Part shown: in pieces, positions 9,511 through 19,113 of the stretch
How the letters are laid out: each line of letters opens with the position of its first letter
How positions within the stretch are numbered: the stretch's first letter is position 1
Translations under genes and position numbers: made by a program
The notes under the pieces: model-generated
The model's input: the letters and a program-made list of their open reading frames with translations, nothing else
The model's database searches: none
What the model was told of the DNA's origin: nothing
Origin: CAMAVH01 sp036500145
Lineage (GTDB): Bacteria > Pseudomonadota > Alphaproteobacteria > SMXQ01
Reading direction: 5' to 3'
Length of the DNA: 64,000 bases
NCBI GenBank assembly: GCA_036500145.1
Contig: DASYCO010000045.1
Location: 1 to 64,000 of the forward strand

Positions 9511-10041
9511 CTAGGCCAAGCTCTTCGGCGTCACGAAGTCGTCGAGCCGGCCGTCGCCCCAGCCGATGTCGCCCCAGTCGTCGGCGAGCGGGAAGGCGAT
9601 GACCACGAGGCCGGCGGTCGGCAGGTTCTCGCGCAGCTGCTCGCGCAGGGTCCGCTTTGCCTCCGTCACCTCGCCGCAGAGACGCAGCGCGAATTCATGC
9701 ATGCCGGGATTATGTCCCACCATCATGAGGCTGCCGGCGTCCGCCGGGGCCTCGCGCAGGGCCGTCAGCAGCCTGTCGGGCTCCGCCAGGTAGAGGTCTT
9801 GCTCAGGAATGAGCGGAACCTCGGCTAACTTCGCCTTCGGGAGCAGGATGTCCAGGGTTTCGCGGACGCGCAGCGCGGTCGAGGCCAGAATCGTCTCCGG
9901 CGGCGGCTTGCGGCGGCCCAAATGGCCGCCCATGGCCTCGGCGGCGAGGCGGCCGCGGCCGTTCAGCGGGCGCTCGTGGTCGGGCGAGTCGGGGGCGCCC
10001 CAACTGGATTTAGCGTGGCGCAGAAGATATAGTGTTTTCAT
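9511..10041 (-). CDS. SixA-like histidine phosphatase
   Basis: 176-residue member of the histidine phosphatase (phosphoglycerate mutase) superfamily. The catalytic RHG-type motif is LLRHAKSSW near the N-terminus, and the second catalytic His is in MMVGHNPGMHEFA. SixA proteins remove phosphate from phosphohistidine of phosphotransfer proteins; in alphaproteobacteria the substrate is generally untested. The ATG at 10041 gives MKTLYLLRHAKSS; an upstream extension in frame shows no conserved residues. It diverges from ppk, so polyphosphate metabolism and this phosphatase share a 262-bp intergenic region. Confidence 0.85.
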   Translation of the reverse strand: MKTLYLLRHAKSSWGAPDSPDHERPLNGRGRLAAEAMGGHLGRRKPPPETILASTALRVRETLDILLPKAKLAEVPLIPEQDLYLAEPDRLLTALREAPADAGSLMMVGHNPGMHEFALRLCGEVTEAKRTLREQLRENLPTAGLVVIAFPLADDWGDIGWGDGRLDDFVTPKSLA

Positions 10042-10303
10042 GGTCTTCCAGAATGGGGACGGAGTGCAGGGGCATCTCCGCCGCCAGGGCCGAATGATGC
10101 ATCCTGGACCGTTCGCTGTCATGAACCTGTCGCGGGCATGTCATGGGGGCGGCGATAGGACTGTGCCGGGCCGCGTCGCGGCCAGCCAGCCCCATGCGGG
10201 CGCTTCCCAGGCTGCGGGAGCGACCCTAGGGGATGGTCAGGTTCAAGGGAAGGCCGCCGCTCGGGATCGGTCCCGCACGGCCGCAGGAAAGGAAACGATT
10301 TCC

Positions 10304-12478
10304 GTGTCCACAGATCTGTCCAGCCCCCCGACGTCTGCCCCGCGCTCTGAAAGCGTTCCCGCCATTTCCGCCGATTCGCCGACGCGGTTCATCAATCGCG
10401 AGGTGTCCTGGCTGGCGTTCAACCACCGCGTCCTCGAAGAAGCCGGCAACCTGAACCATCCGCTGCTCGAGCGGGTGCGCTTCCTGTCGATCTCGGCGAG
10501 CAACCTGAACGAATTCTTCATGGTGCGCGTCGCCGGCCTGAAGGCGCAGATGCGCGCCGGCATCGCCGAGACGAGCGACGACGGGCTGACGACCGAACAG
10601 CAGATCGCGGCGATCTCGCGCGAGGTGTCGCAGGTGCTGCGCGAGCAGCAGGTGCGCTGGAACGAGCTGCACAAGAGCCTCGCCGACGAAGGCATCTCCT
10701 TCGTCGACGTCGCGCAGCTGTCGTCCGAAGACCGCGCCTGGCTCCAGACCTACTTCATGGAGCATGTCTTCCCGGTGCTGACGCCGCTCGCCATCGACCC
10801 GGCGCACCCGTTCCCCTTCATTCCCAACCTGGGCTTCACGCTGGTGCTGCAGCTGCACCGCGCGAGCGACGGCGAGCACCTCAAGGCGCTCGTGCCGATC
10901 CCGAATCAGGTGCGCCGCTTCATCCGCCTGCCCGGCAAGGCCGTGCGCTTCATCCTGCTCGAAACGCTGACCGAGATGTTCCTCGACCGGCTGTTTCCCG
11001 GCTTCACGGTGGAAGGCAAGGGCAGCTTCCGCCTGCTGCGCGACACCGAAGTCGAGATGGAGGAGGAGGCCGAGGACCTCGTGCGCGTCATCTCCTCGGC
11101 GCTGAAGCGCCGCCGGCGCGGCGTCGTCATCCGCCTGACCTTCAGCAAGGGCATCCCCGAGTCGCTGTCGCGCTTCGTGGTTGACGAGCTGCACGTCGCC
11201 GAGAGCGACATCTTCGACGTCGACGGCCTGCTCGGCCTGGCCGATGTCAAGCAGATGATCGTCGACGACCGGCCCGACCTGCAGTTCAAGCCGCACAACT
11301 CGCGCTTTCCCGAGCGCGTGAACGACTTCGGCGGCGACTGCTTCGCCGCCATCGCCGCCAAGGACTTCATCGTCCACCACCCTTACGAGAGCTTCGACGT
11401 GGTGGTGCAGTTCCTGCGCCAGGCGGCGCGCGACCCCAACGTCGTGTCGATCAAGCAGACGCTCTATCGCACCAGCGACGACAGCCCCATCGTCAAGGCG
11501 CTGATCGAGGCGGCCGAGGCCGGCAAGTCGGTCACCGCCATGGTCGAGCTGAAGGCCCGCTTCGACGAGGAGGCCAACATCCGCTGGGCGCGCGACCTGG
11601 AGCGCGCCGGGGCCCAGGTGGTCTACGGCTTCATCCATCTCAAGACCCACGCGAAGGTGTCGCTGGTGACGCGCCGCGAGGGCGCCGGCCTGCGCAGCTA
11701 CGTGCATTTCGGCACCGGCAACTACCATCCGATCACCGCGCGCATCTACACCGACCTGTCGCTGTTCACCTGCGACCCGGCGCTCTGCCGCGACGCGGCC
11801 CTGCTGTTCAACTTCATGACCGGCTACGCGCGCCCGGCGTCGTTCGAGAAGCTCGCGGCCGCGCCGATCAACCTGCGCGACAGCCTGCGCCGCCACATCG
11901 CCGAGGAGATCGCTCACGCCCAGGCCGGGCGGCCGGCGGCGATCTGGGCCAAGCTCAACTCCGTGGTCGATCCCGGCATCATCGACGAGCTCTACGCGGC
12001 GTCGCGCGCCGGCGTGAAGATCGACCTCGTCGTGCGCGGCATCTGCTGCCTGCGGCCCGGCGTGCCGGGCCTGTCGGAGAACATCCGCGTCAAGAGCATC
12101 GTCGGCCGCTTCCTCGAGCATTCGCGCATCGTCTGCTTCGCCAACGGCCACGCCATGCCGTCGCCCCAGGCCAAGGTCTTCATCTCCTCGGCCGACTGGA
12201 TGACGCGCAACCTCGACTGGCGCGTCGAGACACTGGTGCCGGTGGAGAACCCGACCGTGCATCAGCAGGTGCTGGAGCAGATCATGGAGGCCAACCTGCG
12301 CGACGACGTGCAGAGCTGGACGCTGGGACCGGACGGCGTCTATCATCGCGTCGAGCCCGATCCTTCCCAGCCGTTCAGCGTCCATCAGTATTTCATGACA
12401 AACCCGAGCCTCTCCGGGCGCGGCAGCGCGCTCAAGACGTCGCGTCCGCTCCTCAAGCGACTCTTTCCCAAGGCGTGA
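10304..12478 (+). CDS. ppk1: Polyphosphate kinase 1
   Basis: 724 residues. It reversibly polymerises the gamma phosphate of ATP into inorganic polyphosphate at the membrane face. The N-terminal domain opens RFINREVSWLAFNHRVLEEA, the head domain shows NLNEFFMVRVAGL, and the two phospholipase-D-like catalytic domains show KQTLYRTSDDSPIV, HLKTHAKVSLV (the autophosphorylated His region) and YVHFGTGNYHP. I start at the GTG at 10304, preceded by AGGAAAGGAAACG; an upstream ATG at 10121 would add unconserved residues. The stop overlaps the GTG start of ppx, so synthesis and breakdown enzymes are cotranscribed. Confidence 0.95.
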   Translation: MSTDLSSPPTSAPRSESVPAISADSPTRFINREVSWLAFNHRVLEEAGNLNHPLLERVRFLSISASNLNEFFMVRVAGLKAQMRAGIAETSDDGLTTEQQIAAISREVSQVLREQQVRWNELHKSLADEGISFVDVAQLSSEDRAWLQTYFMEHVFPVLTPLAIDPAHPFPFIPNLGFTLVLQLHRASDGEHLKALVPIPNQVRRFIRLPGKAVRFILLETLTEMFLDRLFPGFTVEGKGSFRLLRDTEVEMEEEAEDLVRVISSALKRRRRGVVIRLTFSKGIPESLSRFVVDELHVAESDIFDVDGLLGLADVKQMIVDDRPDLQFKPHNSRFPERVNDFGGDCFAAIAAKDFIVHHPYESFDVVVQFLRQAARDPNVVSIKQTLYRTSDDSPIVKALIEAAEAGKSVTAMVELKARFDEEANIRWARDLERAGAQVVYGFIHLKTHAKVSLVTRREGAGLRSYVHFGTGNYHPITARIYTDLSLFTCDPALCRDAALLFNFMTGYARPASFEKLAAAPINLRDSLRRHIAEEIAHAQAGRPAAIWAKLNSVVDPGIIDELYAASRAGVKIDLVVRGICCLRPGVPGLSENIRVKSIVGRFLEHSRIVCFANGHAMPSPQAKVFISSADWMTRNLDWRVETLVPVENPTVHQQVLEQIMEANLRDDVQSWTLGPDGVYHRVEPDPSQPFSVHQYFMTNPSLSGRGSALKTSRPLLKRLFPKA

Positions 12479-14043
12479 CATTGGCGAAGGCGAAACCCTC
12501 AAAGCGTAGCCGTGCCGTGCCGAAATCCGTGGCGCGGTCTTCCAGCAAGACCGCGCGCGTGGGCGTGATCGACGTCGGGTCCAACTCCGTCCGCCTCGTC
12601 GTGTATGACGGCATCGGCCGCGCGCCGCTGCCGATCTTCAACGAGCGCACCCTGTGCGGCCTGGGCCGCGGGCTGGCCGAAAGCGGAAAGCTCAACCGCG
12701 AGGGCGTCAAGATGGCGCTCGAGAACATGGGGCGCTTCGTCGCCGCGGCAGAAGCCATGCGCGTCGACCGCCTCGACGTGGTGGCGACCGAGGCGGTGCG
12801 CGCCGCCAAGGACGGCCCGGCCTTCGTCGATACCCTGGAAAGCCGCTTCGGCATCGACGTGCAGGTGCTGAAGGGCACAGCCGAGGCCAACGCCTCGGCT
12901 CTCGGCGTGCTCGCCGGCATCCCCGGCGCCTACGGCGTCATGGGCGACCTCGGCGGCGCCAGCCTGGAGCTGGTGGCGCTGAAGAACGGCGGGCCGGGGC
13001 GGGCGATCAGCCTGCCGATCGGCCCGTTCCGTCTCATGAGCCAGTGGGGCAAGGACCGCAAGAAGACGCGCCGCACGGTGCAGAAGCTGTTCGCCAACCT
13101 CGGCTGGCTGGCGATGGGCCGCGCCGACAAGGTCTTCTATCCGGTCGGCGGCGCCTGGCGCGCCCTGGCCAACCTGCACATGCAGCAGAACGACTATCCG
13201 CTGCACGTCATCCACGAATACGAGATGGAGACCGACGACGCGCGCGAGCTGCTTGGCCTGGTGATGAACCTCGGCCCGTCGTCGCTGGCGCGCATCGAAG
13301 GCGTGCCGAAGAAGCGCCTCGACACGCTGCCGCTCGCCGCCATGGTGCTCGACTGCGTCCTTGAGCGCATGGAGCCGGAGAAGCTGGTCTTCTCCGCACA
13401 GGGACTGCGCGAAGGCATCCTGTTCGGCAAGCTCACCACGCCGCAGCGCGCGAAGGATCCCTTGCTCGCGGCCTGTGGCGACATGGCCTTCCGTTCGCAG
13501 CGCTTCGAGGTCAGCGGCGCCGACCTCTACGACTGGATGACGCCGCTGTTCGGCCGCGAGAGCGCGACGCAGCAGCGCCTGCGCATGGCGGCCTGCCTGC
13601 TCGGCGACATCGCCTGGAACGAACATCCGGACTATCGCGCCGAACAAGCGTTCTGGCGCATCCTGCGCATGCCGGTGACCGGCGTGGACCATGCGGGACG
13701 CGCGTTCCTCGCGGTCGCCGTCGGCGCGCGCTACGGCGAAGGCATCGGCGAAGTGGGCGGCGAGGAAGGCGTGCGCATTTCCGGGCTGATCGCGCCGGAG
13801 GACATCGAGCGCGCCCAGATCCTCGGCCGCGCCCTGCGCCTGGCCTTCACCCTGTCGGCAGGCAACCGCCGCGTGCTGCGCAGCACGAGCCTGGCCATGA
13901 GCGCGAAGTACCTGACGCTGACCCTGCCCAAGCGCAAGGGCACGGCCCTGCTGGGCGAGATGGTGCTGCGGCGCTTCGAAGGCATCGCCAAGACGGTGAA
14001 GCGCAAGCCGCGCATCCTCGGGCCGGACGTCGCCGCGGACTGA
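12475..14043 (+). CDS. ppx: Exopolyphosphatase (Ppx/GppA family)
   Basis: 522 residues. The ASKHA-fold phosphate loop is GVIDVGSNSVRLVVYD; the second loop reads GVMGDLGGASLELVAL, and VVATEAVRAA and KGTAEANASALGVL also match the family. It hydrolyses terminal phosphates of polyphosphate or pppGpp; which one cannot be told. A C-terminal region after residue 320 belongs to the longer Ppx form, with an HD-like extension. The N-terminus carries an unusual basic leader (KRSRAVPKSVARSSSKTA) of about 28 residues before the fold. GTG at 12475 overlaps the ppk stop; a TTG two codons later is an alternative. Confidence 0.92.
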   Translation: MTLAKAKPSKRSRAVPKSVARSSSKTARVGVIDVGSNSVRLVVYDGIGRAPLPIFNERTLCGLGRGLAESGKLNREGVKMALENMGRFVAAAEAMRVDRLDVVATEAVRAAKDGPAFVDTLESRFGIDVQVLKGTAEANASALGVLAGIPGAYGVMGDLGGASLELVALKNGGPGRAISLPIGPFRLMSQWGKDRKKTRRTVQKLFANLGWLAMGRADKVFYPVGGAWRALANLHMQQNDYPLHVIHEYEMETDDARELLGLVMNLGPSSLARIEGVPKKRLDTLPLAAMVLDCVLERMEPEKLVFSAQGLREGILFGKLTTPQRAKDPLLAACGDMAFRSQRFEVSGADLYDWMTPLFGRESATQQRLRMAACLLGDIAWNEHPDYRAEQAFWRILRMPVTGVDHAGRAFLAVAVGARYGEGIGEVGGEEGVRISGLIAPEDIERAQILGRALRLAFTLSAGNRRVLRSTSLAMSAKYLTLTLPKRKGTALLGEMVLRRFEGIAKTVKRKPRILGPDVAAD

Positions 14044-14066
14044 GGCCGCCTCGGCCGGCTGGGGCC

Positions 14067-14112
14067 TAAGCGTTCGCCGCTTTGCGGGGGTTAAGCGTTC
14101 GCCGCTTTGCGG
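14067..14112. repeat. 21-bp direct duplication at the 3' end of rnd
   Basis: Two copies beginning TAAGCGTTCGCCGC occupy 14067-14087 and 14092-14112, 25 bases apart. The right copy forms the end of rnd (codons for RKAANA and stop); the left copy lies just beyond the stop. Probably a short replication-slippage duplication. Confidence 0.8.
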
Positions 14113-15269
14113 CCAGCGCTCTCGACCGGGATCAGCGCGATGTTCTTGTTCTTGATCGCCAGCGAGACCTGGCCATGCTTCAGCGCCAGGGCGTCGGCGC
14201 CGAACACTTCGCGTCGCCAGCCGTGCATGGCCGGCACGTCGGCGTTGTCGTCCGCCGCGATCTGCTCGAGGTCGCCGCTGCTCGCCACCAGGCGCTGGGC
14301 GACGTCGTTGCTCTCGCACTTCAGCTTCAGCAGAACCTTCAGCAGGTCGACCACCGGGGCGAGGCCGCGCGGCAGCTCGATCTTCTCGTCGAGCAGGCCG
14401 ACGCACTCGCTCTCGCGTTCGATGCCCTTGGCGACGGCGGCGAGGATGGCGTCCTTCATGTTCGGGCTGAAGCCGTTGCGGCCCAGGCCGCGGGTGCGGA
14501 ACAGCTCGTCCTCGTTGCGCGGCGCATGGGCGGCGATGTTGAGCAGGGCGTCGTCGCGCAGAATGCGGTTGCGCGGCACGTCCTTCTCCTGGGCGGCGAG
14601 GTCGCGCCAGGCCGCCAGCTCGCGCAGCACCGACAGGAACTTCGCGTTGGTGCTGCGCACCTTCAGGCGGCGCCAGGCCTCGTAGGGCTCGGGCTTGTAG
14701 GTGACGGGATTGGTGAGGATCGCCATTTCCTCTTCCACCCAGCGGGTGCGGCCGCCGGCGTCGAGCATCTCCTGCAGCTTCTCGTAGGCGACGCGCAGAT
14801 GGGTGACGTCCGACAGCGCGTAGTGCAGCTGCTTCTCGCTCAGCGGCCGGTGCGACCAGTCTGTGAAGCGCATGGACTTGTCGATGCGGGCGCGGGCGAG
14901 CTTGGTGGCGAGCGTCTCGTAGCCGACCGAATCGCCGAAGCCGCAGACCATGGCCGCGACCTGGGTGTCGAACAGCGGGGCGGGGATCTTGCCGCTCAGG
15001 TGGTAGAAAATCTCGATGTCCTGGCGGGCGGCGTGGAAGACCTTGAGGACGTTCGGGTCGGCCATCAGCGCCATGAGGGGGGCGAGGTCGATGCCCGGCG
15101 CCATGGCGTCGACCACGGCAGCCTCCTCGGGGCCGGCGATCTGGACCAGGCACAGGACCGGCCAGTACGTCTTCTCCCGCATGAACTCGGTGTCGACGGT
15201 GATGTAAGGGGCGCTCGCCATGCGACGGCAGAAGCCGTCCAGCGCCTCGGTCTCGGTGATGAGCAACAT
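14091..15269 (-). CDS. rnd: Ribonuclease D
   Basis: 392 residues. It is a 3'-5' exoribonuclease acting in tRNA maturation. DEDD exonuclease motifs are visible: ITVDTEFMRE (Asp and Glu), FHAARQDIEI (Asp), and YALSDVTHLRVAYEKL (Tyr-x-x-x-Asp class DEDDy). Two HRDC-like regions follow, with LAAWRDLAAQEKDVPRNRIL typical of the first. The ATG at 15269 gives MLLITETEALDGFC. The gene sits between ppx and aspS as in many alphaproteobacteria, here convergent with ppx and divergent from aspS. Confidence 0.94.
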   Translation of the reverse strand: MLLITETEALDGFCRRMASAPYITVDTEFMREKTYWPVLCLVQIAGPEEAAVVDAMAPGIDLAPLMALMADPNVLKVFHAARQDIEIFYHLSGKIPAPLFDTQVAAMVCGFGDSVGYETLATKLARARIDKSMRFTDWSHRPLSEKQLHYALSDVTHLRVAYEKLQEMLDAGGRTRWVEEEMAILTNPVTYKPEPYEAWRRLKVRSTNAKFLSVLRELAAWRDLAAQEKDVPRNRILRDDALLNIAAHAPRNEDELFRTRGLGRNGFSPNMKDAILAAVAKGIERESECVGLLDEKIELPRGLAPVVDLLKVLLKLKCESNDVAQRLVASSGDLEQIAADDNADVPAMHGWRREVFGADALALKHGQVSLAIKNKNIALIPVESAGRKAANA

Positions 15270-15519
15270 CCTCCTGCTATAGCGAAAAACCGGAGTGGGA
15301 GGAAGCGGCGCTGCGCGTCCCGGGGCGGTTCGGGGCGGAAAAGATGCCTGGGCGGTCCGGACCCCGGGGATTGGGGCCCCGTTTGGCCGCTGCAACTTGA
15401 CAAAATCGCAATATCCGTGCGTTTTGACGCCTGATTTTCACCCGGTTCCGGCCCGTCCGGCGCCCGATCTCCCGCCCGCCGGTTCCCGGCGGCGGGGTCC
15501 CTTCGAGAGGCCTCCGTCG

Positions 15520-17307
15520 ATGCATCCCTATCGTACCCAGACCTGCGGCGAACTGCGCGCGGCCCACGTCGGCCAGACCGTGCGGCTCGCGGGCTGGATC
15601 CACCGCAAGCGCGACCACGGCAACCTGCTGTTCGTCGACCTGCGCGACCATTACGGCCTGACCCAGGTCGTCGCCACCTCCGGCACGCCCGCCTTCGCCG
15701 AGCTCGAGGGCTTGCGCCTGGAAAGCGTCGTGTCGGTCACGGGCGCGGTGCTGAAGCGCTCGGCCGAGACGATCAACGCGGACCTGCCGACCGGCGAGAT
15801 CGAGCTGAGCGCGGACGCCGTCGAGCTGCTGTCCAAGCCGCACGACGCGCTGCCGCTGCAGGTCAACTCCGACAGCGACTACGGCGAGGACACGCGCCTG
15901 CGCTACCGCTTCCTCGACCTGCGCCGCGAGAAGGTGCACCGCAACATGCTGCTGCGCAGCCAGGTGATCGCCTCGGCGCGCCGCCGCATGATCGAGCAGG
16001 GCTTCGTCGAGTACCAGACGCCGATCCTGACCTCGTCGTCGCCGGAAGGCGCGCGCGACTATCTGGTGCCGAGCCGCAACCATCCGGGCAAGTTCTACGC
16101 CCTGCCGCAGGCGCCGCAGCAGTTCAAGCAACTGCTCATGGTCGCCGGCTTCGACCGCTACTTCCAGGTCGCGCCTTGCTTCCGCGACGAAGACGCGCGC
16201 GCCGACCGCTCGCCGGGCGAGTTCTACCAGCTCGACTTCGAGATGTCCTTCGTGACCCAGGACGACGTCTTCGCCGCCATCGAACCCGTGCTGGGCGGCC
16301 TGTTCGAGGAGTTCTCGAACGGCAAGACGGTGAGCAAGCCGCCCTTCCAGCGCATCGCCTTCGACGATGCGCTGCTGAAGTACGGCAGCGACAAGCCGGA
16401 CCTGCGCAATCCGCTGATCATCTCCGACGTCACCGAAGCCTTCCGCGATTCGGGCTTCGGCATCTTCGCCAAGGCGATCGCCGCGGGCGCCGTCGTGCGC
16501 GCCATCCCGGCGCCGGGCGCCGGCGGCAAGCCGCGCAGCTTCTTCGACAAGCTCAACGAATGGGCGCGCGAGCAGGGCGCCGGCGGCCTCGCCTACATCA
16601 TCCTCGAGAACGGCGAGGCCAAGGGCCCGATCGCCAAGTTCCTCGACGGCCCGCGTCTCGACATCCTGCGCAACGCCTCTGGCATCAAGGACGGCGACGC
16701 GCTGTTCTTCGCCTGCGACAAGCCGCTGAAGGCGGCCAAGCTCGCGGGCGAGGCGCGCAACAAGATTGGCGCGGATCTCGACCTCTACGAGAAGAACGTC
16801 TTCAAGTTCTGCTGGATCGTCGACTTCCCGATGTACGAGATGAACGAGGACACCGGCCAGATCGAGTTCAGCCACAACCCGTTCTCCATGCCGCAGGGCG
16901 GCCTCGAAGCGCTGGAAAAGCAGGATCCGCTGACGATCAAGGCCTACCAGTACGACATCGTCTGCAACGGCATCGAGCTGTCGTCGGGCGCCATCCGCAA
17001 TCACCTGCCCGAGATCATGTACAAGGCCTTCGCAATCGCCGGCTATGGCGCCGACGTGCTGGAAGCGCGCTTCGGCGGCATGCTCGCGGCCTTCAAGTTC
17101 GGCGCGCCGCCGCACGGCGGCTCGGCCCCCGGCATCGACCGCATGGTCATGCTGCTGGCCGACGAGCCGAACATCCGCGAAGTCATCCTCTTCCCGATGA
17201 ACCAGCAGGCGCAGGACCTCTTGATGCAGGCCCCGGCCGAGGTCGAGGACAAGCGCCTGCGCGAACTGCATCTCAAGGTCGACCTGCCGAAGAAGAGCCT
17301 GAGCTAG
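15520..17307 (+). CDS. aspS: Aspartyl-tRNA synthetase, probably non-discriminating
   Basis: 595 residues, bacterial-type class II synthetase. The N-terminal OB fold reads RLAGWIHRKRDHGNLLFVDL; class II motif 2 is in FRDEDARADRSPGEFYQLDF, the GAD insertion follows, and motif 3 is GIDRMVMLLADEPNIREVI. The His in RKRDHG occupies the position at which His marks non-discriminating bacterial AspRS and Leu marks the E. coli enzyme, as described for Pseudomonas. With gatCAB at 52-55 kb, this AspRS probably also charges tRNA-Asn with Asp for later amidation. ATG 15520 gives MHPYRTQTCGEL. A clear terminator follows. Confidence 0.97.
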   Translation: MHPYRTQTCGELRAAHVGQTVRLAGWIHRKRDHGNLLFVDLRDHYGLTQVVATSGTPAFAELEGLRLESVVSVTGAVLKRSAETINADLPTGEIELSADAVELLSKPHDALPLQVNSDSDYGEDTRLRYRFLDLRREKVHRNMLLRSQVIASARRRMIEQGFVEYQTPILTSSSPEGARDYLVPSRNHPGKFYALPQAPQQFKQLLMVAGFDRYFQVAPCFRDEDARADRSPGEFYQLDFEMSFVTQDDVFAAIEPVLGGLFEEFSNGKTVSKPPFQRIAFDDALLKYGSDKPDLRNPLIISDVTEAFRDSGFGIFAKAIAAGAVVRAIPAPGAGGKPRSFFDKLNEWAREQGAGGLAYIILENGEAKGPIAKFLDGPRLDILRNASGIKDGDALFFACDKPLKAAKLAGEARNKIGADLDLYEKNVFKFCWIVDFPMYEMNEDTGQIEFSHNPFSMPQGGLEALEKQDPLTIKAYQYDIVCNGIELSSGAIRNHLPEIMYKAFAIAGYGADVLEARFGGMLAAFKFGAPPHGGSAPGIDRMVMLLADEPNIREVILFPMNQQAQDLLMQAPAEVEDKRLRELHLKVDLPKKSLS

Positions 17308-17330
17308 GCGGGTCGGGCATAGCGAACGGA

Positions 17331-17360
17331 AAGGGCGGACCAGATTGGTCCGCCCTTTTT
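17331..17360. terminator. Terminator between aspS and the zinc peptidase gene
   Basis: A 12-bp stem AAGGGCGGACCA (17331-17342) pairs with 17346-17357 around a three-base loop and runs into T residues on the right. It serves aspS and probably also the converging gene. Confidence 0.9.
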
Positions 17361-17367
17361 CGTTCCG

Positions 17368-18279
17368 TCAGAGCGCGCTGGCTTGGAAGGTGTCGCAGGC
17401 GGCCATGGACTTGCTGTCGAAGCCGCGCTTGAACCAGCGGCCGCGCTGCTGGCTCGTGCCGTGGTTGAAGCTTTCCGGCACGACATAGCCCTGCGTGCGG
17501 CGCTGGATCGCGTCGTCGCCGATCTGGGCGGCGGCGTTCAGCGCCTCGTTGAGGTCGCCCTCGTCGAGCAGCCCCTTGTCGGCGGCGTCGCGGCCCCAGA
17601 TGCCGGCGAAGCAGTCGGCCTGCAGCTCGACGCGCACGGAGAGCGCGTTGGCATCCGCTTCGTTCAGGGTTTGGCGCCTCTGCGCGAACTTCGGCAGGAT
17701 GCCGATCAGGTTCTGCACGTGATGCCCGACTTCATGGGCGATGACGTAGGCCTGCGCGAAGTCGCCTGGCGCATCGAAGCGGCGCCGGAGCTCCTCGTAG
17801 AAGGCGAGGTCGATGTAAAGCTTGCGGTCGTCCGGGCAGTAGAACGGCCCGCTCGCCGCGGATGCGAAGCCGCAGGCGGAGCGTGCGCTGCCGCTGAAGA
17901 GCACGAGGGTGGGATCGGAATAGCTCTGGCCCTGTTCCGCGAAGATCGCGCTCCAGCTGTCTTCGGTTTCCGCCAGCACGACGCGCACGAAGCGGCTCAT
18001 CTCGTCGCCGGCCGGCGCTTGCGCCGTTTCGGACGGCGGGGCGGACGTCTGCGTGCCGTCCGGCATGAAGTCGCCGCCGGTCAGGAGGGTGAGGGGATTG
18101 ATGCCAAGGGCCCAGCCGACCAGGCAGACGACGATGATCAGGCCGATGCCGCCGCCGGCGCGGCGTCCGCCGCCCATGCCGACGGGGATGCGAAAACCGC
18201 CGCCGCCGGATCCGAAGCCGCCGCCTGCGCCGCGCCGGTCCTCAACATTGTCGCTTTCGCGCCGGTTCTGCCATTTCAT
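17368..18279 (-). CDS. ypfJ: YpfJ-type neutral zinc metallopeptidase
   Basis: 303 residues. A short basic Gly-rich cytoplasmic tail (residues 1-45) is followed by one transmembrane helix (GIGLIIVVCLVGWALGI) and a periplasmic zincin domain. The zinc site is VIAHEVGHHVQNL (His-Glu-x-x-His) and the downstream ligand region is LQADCFAGIW. The segment FYCPDDRKLYIDLAFYEEL is characteristic of the KPN_02809 family. Substrate and role are unknown. It is convergent with aspS and appears to be a single-gene unit. Confidence 0.92.
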   Translation of the reverse strand: MKWQNRRESDNVEDRRGAGGGFGSGGGGFRIPVGMGGGRRAGGGIGLIIVVCLVGWALGINPLTLLTGGDFMPDGTQTSAPPSETAQAPAGDEMSRFVRVVLAETEDSWSAIFAEQGQSYSDPTLVLFSGSARSACGFASAASGPFYCPDDRKLYIDLAFYEELRRRFDAPGDFAQAYVIAHEVGHHVQNLIGILPKFAQRRQTLNEADANALSVRVELQADCFAGIWGRDAADKGLLDEGDLNEALNAAAQIGDDAIQRRTQGYVVPESFNHGTSQQRGRWFKRGFDSKSMAACDTFQASAL

Positions 18280-18351
18280 CGTCCGCCCCTCCGATCCCCG
18301 TGATGCGAGGTTAACGCGGGGCTGCGCGGAACGATCCGGGCGGGGCGCGGT

Positions 18352-19113
18352 TTACTCCGCCGCGGTCACGAAGGCGACGGAGGCTTTCTTGCGCTTGTTG
18401 CAATACATGGCCATGTCGGCGCGGGCCATCAGGTTGGCCTCCTCGTCGTCGGGGCCGAAAGGCTCGACGCCGAAGCTCGCCTGCACGGAAATCTGCTTGC
18501 GCCCGATGGTGAGCTGGCGGTTCAGGGCGCGGTTGAGCAGCTGCGCGCGCTTGTAGCCGTTGCGCCAGTTGGTCTGCGTCATCAGCACGGCGAACTCGTC
18601 GCCGCCCAGGCGCGCGACTGCGTCGGTCTCGCGCACGCTTTCCTTGATGGTCTCGGCGACGCGCTGCAGCACGTCGTCGCCGACGCTGTGGCCGTGGCTG
18701 TCGTTCACCGCCTTGAAGTTGTCGAGGTCGCAGAACACCAGCACGCCGGAATCGCCATAGCGACGGGCGTTGGCGAGGGAGCGGTGCAGGATTTCGTGGA
18801 AGCCGCGGCGGTTCAGCAGGCCGGTCAGCTCGTCGGTCTGGCTCAGGGTCTCGAGATAGGCGATGCGCGCCTTCTGCTCGGCGATGCGCTCCTCGACCTT
18901 GGCGGCGGCGGCGATCGCCTGCTCGAACAGGGGCGCGCTGCGTCCCGGCTTGCCTGCGCGCGCGGGCTTGCCGACGAGCTGGGGCTTGCCGGTGGGCGGG
19001 CAATGGCGGAGCAGCCGATCGGCAAGCTGGCCAATCTCGGCGATCATCTCGACATCGTCGATCTGGCGGCGGCCGCGGGGAATGCGGAGGCCTTTGCCAT
19101 CTTCGCGCTTCAT
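18352..19113 (-). CDS. Diguanylate cyclase, soluble GGDEF protein
   Basis: 253 residues. A variable N-terminal half with a predicted helix (AAAAKVEERIAEQKARIAYL) leads through SQTDELTGLLNRRGFHEI into a full GGDEF domain: FCDLDNFKAVNDSHGHSVGD and the active site RLGGDEFAVL. It should make cyclic di-GMP. No Arg-x-x-Asp inhibitory site is present at the usual place (the sequence there is RETDAVARLGGDEF, where Arg-Glu-Thr-Asp does fit the spacing, so product inhibition is in fact possible). No transmembrane or known sensor domain is seen. I use ATG 19113; a TTG at 19182 in frame is an alternative start. Confidence 0.88.
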   Translation of the reverse strand: MKREDGKGLRIPRGRRQIDDVEMIAEIGQLADRLLRHCPPTGKPQLVGKPARAGKPGRSAPLFEQAIAAAAKVEERIAEQKARIAYLETLSQTDELTGLLNRRGFHEILHRSLANARRYGDSGVLVFCDLDNFKAVNDSHGHSVGDDVLQRVAETIKESVRETDAVARLGGDEFAVLMTQTNWRNGYKRAQLLNRALNRQLTIGRKQISVQASFGVEPFGPDDEEANLMARADMAMYCNKRKKASVAFVTAAE

